Part shown: in pieces, positions 30,774 through 39,441 of the stretch
How positions within the stretch are numbered: the stretch's first letter is position 1
Layout of the letters: every line of letters begins with the position of its first letter
From: Vibrio coralliirubri
GTDB lineage: Bacteria; Pseudomonadota; Gammaproteobacteria; Enterobacterales; Vibrionaceae
Assembly (NCBI RefSeq): GCF_024347375.1
Contig: NZ_AP025470.1
Span: 3,162,001 to 3,226,000 of the forward strand
Length of the DNA stretch: 64,000 nucleotides
Direction: 5' to 3'
Position numbers and translations under genes: made by a program
Notes under the pieces: model-generated
The model's input: only the letters and a program-made list of their open reading frames with translations
The model's database searches: none
Told to the model about the DNA's origin: nothing

Positions 30774-30810
30774 TTAAATAAAAACAATGGAGGCCTAAAG
30801 CCTCCATTGA
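30774..30810 (-). terminator. Terminator hairpin after petC, located in the sspA leader
   Basis: On the minus strand CAATGGAGG-ctttagg-CCTCCATTG is followed by TTTTTATTT. It ends the petABC message, but lies downstream of the candidate sspA promoter at 30841, so it may also attenuate sspA. Confidence 0.85.
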
Positions 30811-30840
30811 ACATTAACATAATTTGGGAATTAGCACGGT

Positions 30841-30849
30841 ATTATAGCA
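30841..30849 (-). promoter_or_regulatory. Extended -10 promoter upstream of sspAB
   Basis: On the minus strand the end of the petC gene is followed by TGCTATAAT, an extended -10 with a perfect TATAAT (30841-30846). No good -35 is seen at 17 bases. The start would be near 30834, about 80 bases before sspA. Confidence 0.5.
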
Positions 30850-30852
30850 CAA

Positions 30853-31590
30853 TTAGTGCACATCACGCCAATACTCTTTCTTCAGCAAAATCACGATGAT
30901 AGTGAAGATTACTAAGAAGGCCATTACCCACCAACCCATAGCGTGACGCTCAAGTTGAACTGGGTCGCCCGAGTAAACCAAAAAGTTAACAAGGTCACGA
31001 ACCGCTTCGTCGTATTCACCAGCACTTAATTCGCCAGAGCCGTCAGTCTCAGTGCCAACAACCACCGTCACTTCCTCGCCATCTACCATATGAGTATCGT
31101 AGATTGGTGTTGGGATACCTTGCAGTTCTTCAAGAACGTGCGGCATACCAACGCTTGGGAAAACAATGTTGTTCACGCCAAATGGACGAGACGGATCTTC
31201 ATAGAAAGTACGAAGGTAAGTGTACAGCCAGTCTGCGCCACGAACACGAGCAACCAATGTTAGGTCTGGTGGCGGAGCACCAAACCAACTTGCCGCTTGA
31301 TCAGAAGGCATAGCATTAACCATCAGGTCACCAATTTTCGCTTCAGGGTCGAAAATCAGATTTTCCTTCATAAGATCAACAGGGATCTCTAAATCATTCG
31401 CAACACGTTCATAGCGCTGGTACTGCGTTGAGTGACAAGCGAAACAGTAGTTCATGAACATCTTAGCGCCATTTTGTAATGAAGCTTTGTCTGTTAAATC
31501 ATTGTTCGCTTTGTCTAATGGTACGTTTGCACCCGCTGCCATCACCAGTGACGGCAACATAGCAAATAAAATTACAATCCACTTTTTCAT
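30853..31590 (-). CDS. petC: Cytochrome c1 of the bc1 complex
   Basis: Cytochrome c1 passes electrons from the Rieske centre to soluble cytochrome c. The 245-residue product has a cleavable signal peptide (about 1-19), the heme c site CFACH at residues 49-53, a periplasmic domain with an acidic hinge, and a C-terminal membrane anchor (MGWWVMAFLVIFTIIVILLK). Its ATG overlaps the petB stop by four bases. A terminator follows, ending the petABC operon. Confidence 0.97.
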   Translation of the reverse strand: MKKWIVILFAMLPSLVMAAGANVPLDKANNDLTDKASLQNGAKMFMNYCFACHSTQYQRYERVANDLEIPVDLMKENLIFDPEAKIGDLMVNAMPSDQAASWFGAPPPDLTLVARVRGADWLYTYLRTFYEDPSRPFGVNNIVFPSVGMPHVLEELQGIPTPIYDTHMVDGEEVTVVVGTETDGSGELSAGEYDEAVRDLVNFLVYSGDPVQLERHAMGWWVMAFLVIFTIIVILLKKEYWRDVH

Positions 31591-32852
31591 TTGAATGTCA
31601 CCCTTTCTGGTAATGGTTTCGTCGCTTCATTTTTACTGTAGAACCACAGTAGAACGAAGAACATGAAGTAACCTAAGCTAAAGATTTGAGCCAGTAGCGT
31701 GTATGTTGGCGTTGCTGGAAGCGCACCAAGTACACCAAGCGCAATAAAGCTTATTGTGAATTGGATGATATTAATCAAATGCAGTTTGCTACGGTAACGG
31801 TAAGAACGCACTTTACAACGGTCAAACCATGGCAGTAGGAATAGCACAACAATAGATGCGCCCATTGCTACAACACCTAGCAACTTATCAGGAACAGCAC
31901 GCAGAATTGCGTAAAACGGCGTGAAGTACCATACCGGAGCGATGTGCTCTGGTGTTTTCAGTGGGTTAGCAGCTTCAAAGTTTGGCGGCTCAAGGAAGAA
32001 TCCACCCATCTCTGGGTTAAAGAACAGCACATAACAGAAGAAGAATAGGAAACCGGCCACACCAACCATATCTTTCACGGTCCCGTATGGGTGGAAAGGA
32101 ATAGAGTCGATGATGTCGTATTTCTTGGTGTAATCCTTGTGGAATGGGAACTGAGTTTTGTAGTCGTCGCCCATTGTGCCTTTAGGAAGTTTCGTCTCGA
32201 TACCGTCTGGGTTGTTCGAACCCACTTCGTGCAGTGCTAGTACGTGAAGTACGATAAGCAGCAGAAGTACGATTGGTAGAGCGATAACGTGCAGTGCGAA
32301 GAAACGGTTCAGCGTTGCACCAGAGATGATGTAGTCACCACGGATCCAAAGCGTTAGGTCATCACCGATAACAGGGATCGCACCAAACAGAGAAATGATT
32401 ACCTGAGCACCCCAGTAAGACATTTGACCCCATGGTAGTAGGTAACCCATGAAAGCCTCAGCCATAAGCACTAAGAAGATCAACATACCGAAGATCCAAA
32501 GTAGCTCACGAGGTTTTTGGTAAGAGCCGTAGATTAGGCCACGGAACATATGCAGGTAGATAACAACGAAGAATGCCGAAGCACCTGTTGAGTGCATATA
32601 ACGTAATAGCCAACCGTATTCCACATCACGCATGATGTATTCAACAGAAGCAAATGCACCCTCACCTGACGGTACGTAGTTCATTGTTAGCCAAATACCC
32701 GTAAGGATTTGGTTAACCAGTACCAACATTGCCAAAGAACCGAAAAGGTACCAAAAGTTAAAGTTCTTAGGCATTGGGTATTCAGATAAATGCTTTTTAT
32801 AAGCATTCATCGCGGGTAGACGTTTCTCTACCCAATCAAGCAATCCTTGCAT
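31587..32852 (-). CDS. petB: Cytochrome b of the bc1 complex
   Basis: Cytochrome b carries the two b hemes and the quinol and quinone sites of the respiratory bc1 complex. The 421-residue product has about eight membrane segments. The heme-ligand His pairs lie in helices around RYMHSTGASAFFVVIYLHMF and ALHVIALPIVLLLLIVLHVL, and the Qo-site PEW-type motif appears as a PVWYF variant (HIAPVWYFTPFYAILR), where many homologues have PEWYF. It shares one base with the petA stop and overlaps petC by four. Confidence 0.97.
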   Translation of the reverse strand: MQGLLDWVEKRLPAMNAYKKHLSEYPMPKNFNFWYLFGSLAMLVLVNQILTGIWLTMNYVPSGEGAFASVEYIMRDVEYGWLLRYMHSTGASAFFVVIYLHMFRGLIYGSYQKPRELLWIFGMLIFLVLMAEAFMGYLLPWGQMSYWGAQVIISLFGAIPVIGDDLTLWIRGDYIISGATLNRFFALHVIALPIVLLLLIVLHVLALHEVGSNNPDGIETKLPKGTMGDDYKTQFPFHKDYTKKYDIIDSIPFHPYGTVKDMVGVAGFLFFFCYVLFFNPEMGGFFLEPPNFEAANPLKTPEHIAPVWYFTPFYAILRAVPDKLLGVVAMGASIVVLFLLPWFDRCKVRSYRYRSKLHLINIIQFTISFIALGVLGALPATPTYTLLAQIFSLGYFMFFVLLWFYSKNEATKPLPERVTFK

Positions 32853-33442
32853 TACGCGTCTCCCTCGTCCACACCGATCATGATCTTAGTGTCACTCAAA
32901 TACATATGCTTTGGTACAACAAGATTCAATGGAGCTGGTACGCCTTGGAATACTCGACCTGCCATATCAAACTTTGAACCATGACAAGGACAGAAGAAAC
33001 CAGACTTAACACCCTGAACTTGTTCTGCAAAAGAATCCGGCAGGTAAGTTGGAGAACAACCTAAGTGCGTACAGAAACCAACAGCAACGAAGAATTCCGG
33101 CTTAATTGAACGGAACTCGTTCTGTGCGTATTCTGGTTGTTGTTCAGCTTCAGATTGAGGGTCACGAAGTTGACCACCGATCGATTTTAGGTTTTCTAGT
33201 ACCGACTCAGCACGGCGTACAACCCATACAGGTTTACCTTGCCACTCGACACGAACCATTTGTCCCGGTTCTAACTTACTGACTTCCACTTCCACCGGCG
33301 CGCCCGCAGCTTTCGCCTTGGCACTCGGATTCCATGATTTAATAAAAGGCACGGCTACAGCAGCTGCTCCTAAACCACCAACAACGGCTGTTGTTGCGGT
33401 TAAGAAACGCCTGCGACCGTTATTTAAAGGCGCGTTGCTCAT
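32852..33442 (-). CDS. petA: Ubiquinol-cytochrome c reductase Rieske iron-sulfur subunit
   Basis: The Rieske protein takes an electron from ubiquinol with its [2Fe-2S] cluster. The 196-residue product has a twin-arginine-like N-terminus (NNGRRRFLTAT) followed by the membrane anchor, typical for Tat-dependent insertion, and the cluster motifs CTHLGC and CPCHG near the C-terminal half. It is the first gene of petABC; a well-formed promoter lies about 100 bases upstream. Confidence 0.97.
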   Translation of the reverse strand: MSNAPLNNGRRRFLTATTAVVGGLGAAAVAVPFIKSWNPSAKAKAAGAPVEVEVSKLEPGQMVRVEWQGKPVWVVRRAESVLENLKSIGGQLRDPQSEAEQQPEYAQNEFRSIKPEFFVAVGFCTHLGCSPTYLPDSFAEQVQGVKSGFFCPCHGSKFDMAGRVFQGVPAPLNLVVPKHMYLSDTKIMIGVDEGDA

Positions 33443-33539
33443 CCAAACATTCTCCCATTTGCTCCTTGTGGATTGAAATAATTCCGATTAAAGAGCATGG
33501 CTAACAAAATATGTATTTAGTTCTATTTATTGACGGCAA

Positions 33540-33568
33540 ATGATAAATAAAACCCTACTTTTTGACAA
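33540..33568 (-). promoter_or_regulatory. Sigma-70 promoter of petABC
   Basis: On the minus strand: -35 TTGTCA (33563-33568), 17-base spacer, -10 TATCAT (33540-33545). Start near 33533, about 90 bases before petA. Between it and the rpsI terminator (33569-33691) I see no gene; one stretch on the plus strand is G-rich (about 33657-33683). Confidence 0.65.
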
Positions 33569-33691
33569 GATAAAGCTACCTTTTTGTAACAATCATGAGG
33601 CAAAGCGCACATTGGGTTACAAAAGCTTTCAAAATATAAGAATTTGGAAATAAAACGAGGGAGGGGAAGCGTTTAGAGGGGGGTATAAAAA

Positions 33692-33720
33692 CAAAAAGCC
33701 CGGCATATAGCCGAGCTTTG
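33692..33720 (-). terminator. Intrinsic terminator after rpsI
   Basis: On the minus strand AAAGCTCGGC-tatat-GCCGGGCTTT followed by TTGTTTTTAT. It ends the rplM-rpsI operon, about 55 bases after the rpsI stop. Confidence 0.9.
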
Positions 33721-33773
33721 AACCACAATTCCAGTCGTAAAACTGGGAGCGTGTACTTTTTCGTAAAGAAAAA

Positions 33774-34166
33774 TTAACGCTTAGAGAATTGAGGTTTACG
33801 ACGTGCTTTACGTAGACCAACTTTCTTACGTTCAACGCAACGAGCGTCACGAGTAACGTAGCCAGCTGCACGTAGAGCAGGACGTAGAGTTTCATCGTAC
33901 TCCATAAGAGCGCGAGTGATACCGTGGCGGATTGCGCCAGCTTGACCAGAAATACCACCACCAGAAACAGTGATGTAAAGGTCAAGTTTCTCAGTTAGTT
34001 CAACTAGCTCAAGAGGTTGCTTAACAACCATACGAGAAGTTGGACGACCGAAGTAAACATCAAGGCTACGCTTGTTGATTACGATCTCACCAGAGCCTGG
34101 TTTGATGAAAACACGAGCTGCTGAGCTTTTGCGACGACCAGTGCCGTAGTATTGATTCTCTGCCAT
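33774..34166 (-). CDS. rpsI: 30S ribosomal protein S9
   Basis: S9 sits in the small-subunit head, with its C-terminal tail reaching the P-site tRNA. I start at ATG 34166 ([20 protein letters not shown]), giving the canonical 130 residues. A GGGG ribosome site is nine bases upstream of it but only three from an earlier ATG at 34172. The basic C-terminal tail ending FSKR is intact. It follows rplM after 13 bases, the standard operon. Confidence 0.98.
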   Translation of the reverse strand: MAENQYYGTGRRKSSAARVFIKPGSGEIVINKRSLDVYFGRPTSRMVVKQPLELVELTEKLDLYITVSGGGISGQAGAIRHGITRALMEYDETLRPALRAAGYVTRDARCVERKKVGLRKARRKPQFSKR

Positions 34167-34179
34167 TTTCATAATCCCC

Positions 34180-34608
34180 TTAGATGTCTAGTACTTGTGG
34201 CTGTTGAGCAACATGGTTGTGCTCAGTACCAGCGTACACTTTAAGCTTACGGTACATCGCGCGGCCTAGAGGACCACGTGGAAGCATACCTTTAACTGCT
34301 AGTTCTAGAACCATTTCTGGTTTCTTAGCAATTAGCTTTTCAAAAGTGATAGTTTTAAGACCACCTGGGAACTCAGAGTGACGGTAGTAAACCTTACCCT
34401 TAGCTTTGTTACCAGTTACAGCAACTTTCTCAGCGTTAACAACGATGATGTAATCACCAGTGTCTACGTGAGGAGTGTATTCTGCTTTGTGCTTGCCGCG
34501 TAGGCGAGAAGCGATTTCACTTGCTAGACGGCCAAGAGTTTTGCCTTCAGCGTCTACAACATACCAGTCGCGTTTTACAGTTTCTGGTTTAGCAACGAAA
34601 GTTTTCAT
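34180..34608 (-). CDS. rplM: 50S ribosomal protein L13
   Basis: L13 is an early-assembling large-subunit protein. At 142 residues it equals E. coli L13, beginning [20 protein letters not shown] and containing the family motif [20 protein letters not shown]. It is first in the rplM-rpsI operon. In E. coli L13 represses its own operon through the mRNA leader; a long leader with two conserved-looking stems is present here. Confidence 0.98.
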   Translation of the reverse strand: MKTFVAKPETVKRDWYVVDAEGKTLGRLASEIASRLRGKHKAEYTPHVDTGDYIIVVNAEKVAVTGNKAKGKVYYRHSEFPGGLKTITFEKLIAKKPEMVLELAVKGMLPRGPLGRAMYRKLKVYAGTEHNHVAQQPQVLDI

Positions 34609-34643
34609 GCTAATAATTACCTATTTAAAAAATTTACACTTAA

Positions 34644-34712
34644 GGAATACTCGCGTATTCCCACTGTCTAAGAGTTACCATTCATCACCCCTTCGAGTGT
34701 TGGAAAACTCTT
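34644..34712 (-). promoter_or_regulatory. Structured rplM leader (candidate L13 autoregulatory element)
   Basis: On the minus strand AAGAGTT (34706-34712) can pair with AACTCTT (34670-34676), closing a roughly 30-base internal region, followed by a stable hairpin GGAATAC-gcga-GTATTCC (34644-34661). Both lie between the promoter and the rplM start. Autogenous control by L13 is known in E. coli; equivalence of this structure is inference. Confidence 0.5.
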
Positions 34713-34767
34713 GGCATAACGTGATTTTACTCATCGCTAGAGGCCCGCAGTAACGGTAGGTCGCAGG

Positions 34768-34773
34768 ATTATA
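34768..34773 (-). promoter_or_regulatory. Promoter -10 of rplM-rpsI
   Basis: A perfect TATAAT on the minus strand within TTCTCTATAATCCTGCG. The -35 at 17 bases is poor. Start near 34761, giving a leader of about 150 bases. Confidence 0.55.
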
Positions 34774-34855
34774 GAGAAGAGCGAAGAAAAAATCACCTCT
34801 TTTTGAACAAAATCACGATTTTTTTAATTCTATTTCTTATTCGAGATAATCAAAG

Positions 34856-35959
34856 CTAACTTAAGTGTTCTTTTGCCAAATATTCATGGCTCTGCATTTC
34901 AATTAAACGCGACTGACAACGTTTAAATTCAAACTCTAGCTGACCATGGGTGTAGAGCTTTTCTAGCTCCACTTCTGCTGAAATAATCAGCTTCACATTG
35001 CGCTCGTAGAACTCATCAACTAATGCAATGAAGCGCCTCGCAGCGTCATCTGAAGTCGCGCCCATTTGCAACACATCCGCCAATAGAACCGTGTGATAAA
35101 CCCGAGACAACTCAATATAGTCGTTCTGGCTACGAGCCGACTGACAGAGCTGAGCAAAGGTACCATGCAGTACGCCATCACTCGCTTCGACTACATCTAA
35201 TTGACGGTGATTAACCTCTATCTGCTTAAGCTTCTCTTTATCTTCGCCAACCAGCTGAGCGTAATACTTTTCGAGATTGATATTCGCTTGGCTATCCAGT
35301 GGATAATGGTAAATCTCAGCCTGTTCTAAGGTACGTAGACGATAATCAATGCCACTATCGACATTGAGGATATGACAGTTGTCTTGAATGAGCTTAATGG
35401 CCGGTAAGAAACGCGCTCGCTGTAATCCGTTGCGATACAGATCCGCGGGTGGAATATTAGAGGTCGCAACCAAGATAACGTTTCGAGCGAATAACTCTTG
35501 GAACAAGGTTCCTAGGATCATCGCATCGGTGATGTCTGAAACAAAGAATTCGTCGAAACAGATAATGTCCGCTTCTTCCTTCAACTTGTCTGCGACTAAA
35601 GGTAATGGATCACTCACATTACCGAGCGCCTTTAGCTCATCATGAACTCGATACATAAAGCGGTGAAAGTGCACACGCATTTTTTTAGTGGTCGGCAAGG
35701 CATCGTAGAACGTATCCATTAGGTACGTTTTTCCTCGCCCTACTCCACCCCAAAAATAGAGACCTTTCGGTGGTTGTGGCAGTTCTGGCTTTTTGCCCAG
35801 TAATTTCTGGAAGCGAGTCAGTTGAGGAATGGGCGTATTCATGTAATCTTGAAATTGATGAAAGAGTTCATCTAAAGATTTTACGGCTTGCTCTTGTGCT
35901 GGATCTCTTTGAAATCCATGTTCTTTTATATCTTGTTCGTATTTTTTAATGGGATTCAT
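34856..35959 (-). CDS. zapE: Cell division ATPase ZapE (AFG1-like)
   Basis: ZapE is an AFG1-type ATPase linked to Z-ring dynamics during constriction in E. coli. The 367-residue product has Walker A in YFWGGVGRGKTYLMDTF (about residues 69-82) and Walker B in DIICFDEFFVSDI, with the adjacent sensor-type segment VATSNIPPADLY. It is on the same strand as rplM-rpsI and upstream of them, and divergent from zapG with about 220 bases between. That gap (35960-36178) has no gene that I can support. Confidence 0.95.
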   Translation of the reverse strand: MNPIKKYEQDIKEHGFQRDPAQEQAVKSLDELFHQFQDYMNTPIPQLTRFQKLLGKKPELPQPPKGLYFWGGVGRGKTYLMDTFYDALPTTKKMRVHFHRFMYRVHDELKALGNVSDPLPLVADKLKEEADIICFDEFFVSDITDAMILGTLFQELFARNVILVATSNIPPADLYRNGLQRARFLPAIKLIQDNCHILNVDSGIDYRLRTLEQAEIYHYPLDSQANINLEKYYAQLVGEDKEKLKQIEVNHRQLDVVEASDGVLHGTFAQLCQSARSQNDYIELSRVYHTVLLADVLQMGATSDDAARRFIALVDEFYERNVKLIISAEVELEKLYTHGQLEFEFKRCQSRLIEMQSHEYLAKEHLS

Positions 35960-36178
35960 GACGACATTTCCACAATGAAAGCAATATCAGACAACAACTA
36001 AAAATGAGCCCAAACAGTACGAGGAATAACGTGATGTGGTGAATAATGCAGCACTAAACTGCTAACTAGCGCACACGCATTTCTCTTTATACTGCGGCTT
36101 TCTCATAGTACCATGGAGCCGTATCACGTGTAACTAAGCAGTAACAAACATGTTAAAAAACAATAATAAGGAGCTGTT

Positions 36179-36634
36179 ATGCCTTGGATGTATGCCGTTG
36201 CCGGTTTACTAGTCGGAGTTATTTTAGGGGTCGCTATCTCTCGTCTCATGACACCTGAATACAAAAAACAAAAGAACGTACAGAAAGAATTAGATAGCGC
36301 AAAGTTTGCCCTTGAGCAGCAGCGACAAGAGCTGGCTGATCACTTTGCGAAATCCGCAGAAATGTTGGACACCTTAGGTAAAGACTACACAAAACTGTAC
36401 CAACACATGGAAAAAACAAGCTCAGAGCTGATTCCTAACCTGCCAGAGCAAGATAACCCGTTTGTGAAAACAGCCGCTGCCCATTCGGACAAGCCACAAG
36501 ATAAGTCTTCAACAAAAGAGGCGACACTTGATGAACAACCGAAAGATTACGCTAATGGCGCAACCGGTTTATTTACAGAGCAGAAGAAAGAAATCATGGA
36601 TGCTCCCGATGTTGTAACAGCAAAAGCATCGTAA
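36179..36634 (+). CDS. zapG: Z-ring associated membrane protein ZapG (YhcB, DUF1043)
   Basis: YhcB/ZapG is an inner-membrane protein with a coiled coil, implicated in envelope growth and division. The 151-residue product starts with one membrane segment (MPWMYAVAGLLVGVILGVAI), followed by a coiled-coil region (about 25-80) and a polar low-complexity tail with a few acidic and Lys-rich runs. An AGGAG site precedes the ATG. The gene order zapE/zapG/degQ/degS matches E. coli. Confidence 0.92.
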   Translation: MPWMYAVAGLLVGVILGVAISRLMTPEYKKQKNVQKELDSAKFALEQQRQELADHFAKSAEMLDTLGKDYTKLYQHMEKTSSELIPNLPEQDNPFVKTAAAHSDKPQDKSSTKEATLDEQPKDYANGATGLFTEQKKEIMDAPDVVTAKAS

Positions 36635-36697
36635 ACATTTAACACTTCTGTGAACTTTACAAAGGTTTTTGAGTCATAACTTTCACTCAGGTCATTT

Positions 36698-36726
36698 GAA
36701 ACTTCTCATACTTATTAAGCGTATAA
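36698..36726 (+). promoter_or_regulatory. Candidate sigma-E promoter of degQ
   Basis: GAAACTT (36698-36704), 16-base spacer, GTATAA (36721-36726). The sigma-E consensus is GGAACTT-N15-17-GTCTAA, so each box has a single mismatch. Start would be near 36733, about 28 bases before degQ. Confidence 0.5.
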
Positions 36727-36760
36727 GAGGGTTAAGACCTTAACTAGAGAGGAGTTTATG

Positions 36761-38116
36761 ATGAAAAAACCTTTGCTTGCTTTATCAGTACTGACTTTAA
36801 GCTTAAGTTCAATCATCACCCCCATTCAAGCAACAGCCGCACTGCCATTAAGTGTGGGTAATCAACAATTACCGAGCCTTGCTCCGATGCTTGAGCAAGT
36901 GACCCCCGCAGTGGTTAGTATTGCCGTAGAAGGCAAACAGGTACAACGTCAGCAAATCCCTGAACAATTTCAATTCTTTTTTGGTCCAGAACAAACACGA
37001 GAGCGTCCATTCCGCGGATTAGGCTCTGGTGTCATCATTGACGCCAAGAAAGGTCATATCGTGACCAATTACCATGTCATCAATGGCGCGGACGATATCA
37101 AAGTAAAACTGCATGATGGTCGAGAGTACGATGCTGAGCTTATCGGCGGCGACCAGATGTCGGATATCGCACTGCTAAAATTAGAAGAAGCCAAGAACCT
37201 CACCCAGATAAAAGTCGCAGACTCAGACAAACTAAGAGTTGGTGATTTTAGTGTCGCGATCGGTAACCCATTCGGGCTAGGACAAACCGTAACATCCGGT
37301 ATTGTTTCTGCACTTGGTCGTAGCGGCCTGAATCTAGAAAACTTTGAAAACTTCATTCAAACCGATGCAGCAATCAACAGCGGTAACTCTGGTGGCGCGC
37401 TAGTGAACCTCAACGGTGAGCTAATTGGTATCAACACCGCCATTCTTGGCCCTAACGGAGGTAATGTCGGTATCGGCTTTGCAATCCCTTCTAATATGAT
37501 GACAAACCTGACAGAACAAATTCTCGATTTCGGTGAAGTAAAACGCGGCATGCTTGGCGTTCAAGGCGGAGAAGTGACCTCTGAATTGGCAGAAGCACTC
37601 GGTTATGAATCAAGTAAGGGCGCCTTTGTTAGCCAAATTGTCCCTGACAGCGCAGCAGATAAAGCAGGACTGAAAGCGGGCGATATTATTGTCTCTATTA
37701 ATGGCAAACGCATTGATACCTTCAGCGAGTTAAGAGCTAAGGTCGCAACACTCGGCGCAGGTAAACAGATCGAGCTGGGTGTAGTTCGTGACGGTAAGAG
37801 CAAAACTTTTGATGTGACGCTTGGTGAATCCACCAATAATAAGACGCAGGCTGAGAAGCTCCATGAAGGACTGGCCGGTGCTGAGTTAACCAACACAACC
37901 GAGACAGACTCTGCAACAGGCGTCAAGGTATCGAATGTTGCTCAAGGTTCACCAGCCGAAGCCTATCAACTTCTGAAAGATGACATCATCATCGGAGTAA
38001 ACCGTCAAACGGTTAAGAACCTTGCTGAGTTTAGAGAGATTCTTGAAAAACAACCTGGTGTACTGGCGCTTAATATCCAGCGAGGCGACCGAACTATCTA
38101 TCTTGTAATTCGATAG
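36761..38116 (+). CDS. degQ: Periplasmic serine protease DegQ/DegP family
   Basis: A periplasmic HtrA protease-chaperone that degrades misfolded envelope proteins. From ATG 36761 it has 451 residues: signal peptide (about 1-26), a trypsin-like domain with catalytic His105 (NYHV), Asp135 (SDIALL) and Ser210 (GNSGG), and two PDZ domains (about 257-350 and 365-450). I prefer the second ATG because AGGAG is six bases before it; the first ATG (36758) is three bases too close. Located before degS it corresponds to DegQ, though Vibrio species often use this gene as their main DegP. Strong terminator downstream. Confidence 0.95.
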   Translation: MKKPLLALSVLTLSLSSIITPIQATAALPLSVGNQQLPSLAPMLEQVTPAVVSIAVEGKQVQRQQIPEQFQFFFGPEQTRERPFRGLGSGVIIDAKKGHIVTNYHVINGADDIKVKLHDGREYDAELIGGDQMSDIALLKLEEAKNLTQIKVADSDKLRVGDFSVAIGNPFGLGQTVTSGIVSALGRSGLNLENFENFIQTDAAINSGNSGGALVNLNGELIGINTAILGPNGGNVGIGFAIPSNMMTNLTEQILDFGEVKRGMLGVQGGEVTSELAEALGYESSKGAFVSQIVPDSAADKAGLKAGDIIVSINGKRIDTFSELRAKVATLGAGKQIELGVVRDGKSKTFDVTLGESTNNKTQAEKLHEGLAGAELTNTTETDSATGVKVSNVAQGSPAEAYQLLKDDIIIGVNRQTVKNLAEFREILEKQPGVLALNIQRGDRTIYLVIR

Positions 38117-38136
38117 TCTTACGTCAGCGCAATTAC

Positions 38137-38185
38137 AGGGAGACTGAGTAAGTTTGCTTTAAACTTACTCAGTCTCCCTTTTCTT
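38137..38185 (+). terminator. Intrinsic terminator after degQ
   Basis: AGGGAGACTGAGTAAGTTT and its complement enclose a loop of about four bases, followed by TTTTCTTT. With a 19-bp stem it is one of the longest hairpins in the window; degS therefore probably has its own promoter. Confidence 0.9.
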
Positions 38186-38274
38186 TAGATCAATCAAAAT
38201 GCTATGCTTCACTTGTAATCAAGTCAGTCATCCATTGATGGAGGCTTCACACCTTACTTGTTGAAGAGGGAAAC

Positions 38275-39339
38275 ATGCTGTCCTTTCTATTTCGTTCTAT
38301 TTCCCTTGGACTCGTTTCAGCGGCGCTTATTCTTCTCGCATTTCCGAGCTTAAGACCAGCGATTGTTGCTGACGTCACTAGCCCTAAAGTCGATAATATT
38401 GGCTCTCTTCAGATTTCATTTAACCAAGCAGTTCGCCGCGCGGCACCTGCAGTGGTTAACATTTATAGCCGTAAATACGCTGAAAGCGATCGCAACAAAC
38501 TGCTCACTCAAGGTTTGGGCTCTGGGGTGATTGTTAGCGAGAAAGGCTACATCATTACCAACTTCCATGTAGTGGCTCAAGCAGACCAAATAGTTGTGGC
38601 ACTTCAAGATGGCCGAGTGGCCGCTGCACAACTGGTTGGCTCAGACAAGCGTACCGATATCGCGATACTTAGAGTCAGCGGTGACAACCTACCGGTGATC
38701 CCACTCAATCCTAATTACAAAGCCAACGTCGGTGATGTAGTACTGGCTATCGGTAACCCATACAACCTAGGTCAAACAACAACCTTTGGTATCATCTCTG
38801 CAACCGGCCGCTCTTCGATCAGTGCCGATGGCCATCAAGCCTTTATCCAGACCGATGCGGCAATCAATGAAGGTAACTCAGGTGGCGCACTGGTTAATTC
38901 ACAAGGTGAGCTAGTCGGTATCAATACCGCTTCTTTCCAACAAGCTACCGACATGGAAACCTATGGGATCTCATTCGCTATCCCCTATCCGCTTGCTAAT
39001 AAAATCATGGAGAAGATCATCGCCGATGGTCGTGTGATTCGTGGCTATATTGGTATCGACGGACAAGACATCAATTCGGTGACGTCACGTTTACTTGGTA
39101 CTAAGAACATAGGCGGGATCGTTGTATTGGGCATAGACCCGAATGGGCCAGCAGCTGATGCAGGCTTTGAGGCACAAGATATTATTGTCAGTATCAATAA
39201 CACCCAAGTTAATGGACGACAGAGTGTTATGGACATCGTTACCGACCTGAGACCGGGTACAGTTATCGATGTGGGTATATTGCGCCAAGGTGAAAACAAA
39301 ACCTTAAAGGTCACCATCGCAGAAGATACTCGCCTGTAG
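38275..39339 (+). CDS. degS: Outer-membrane stress sensor protease DegS
   Basis: DegS is a membrane-anchored HtrA protease that senses misfolded porins and cleaves RseA to free sigma-E. The 354-residue product has an N-terminal membrane anchor (about 5-24) instead of a cleaved signal, the protease domain with His98, Asp128 and Ser202 (GNSGG), and a single PDZ domain (about 255-345). One PDZ plus an anchor separates it from DegQ. A convergent terminator with parC follows. Confidence 0.97.
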   Translation: MLSFLFRSISLGLVSAALILLAFPSLRPAIVADVTSPKVDNIGSLQISFNQAVRRAAPAVVNIYSRKYAESDRNKLLTQGLGSGVIVSEKGYIITNFHVVAQADQIVVALQDGRVAAAQLVGSDKRTDIAILRVSGDNLPVIPLNPNYKANVGDVVLAIGNPYNLGQTTTFGIISATGRSSISADGHQAFIQTDAAINEGNSGGALVNSQGELVGINTASFQQATDMETYGISFAIPYPLANKIMEKIIADGRVIRGYIGIDGQDINSVTSRLLGTKNIGGIVVLGIDPNGPAADAGFEAQDIIVSINNTQVNGRQSVMDIVTDLRPGTVIDVGILRQGENKTLKVTIAEDTRL

Positions 39340-39383
39340 AGCAAACGATGTAAGCAGTGATTCAAGCTGCTAATACACAAGTA

Positions 39384-39418
39384 CAAAAAACCCAGCTCAT
39401 AGGCTGGGTTTTCTTTTA
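39384..39418. terminator. Bidirectional terminator between degS and parC
   Basis: AAAACCCAGC-tcatag-GCTGGGTTTT with A-run and T-run on the two sides, between convergent genes. Confidence 0.9.
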
Positions 39419-39441
39419 TCTAAAGATTGTTTCAAGTATCT

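Noticed and set aside
33629..33985. 118-codon minus-strand frame over the 3' end of rpsI
   Set aside because: Out-of-frame shadow of rpsI running through its terminator.
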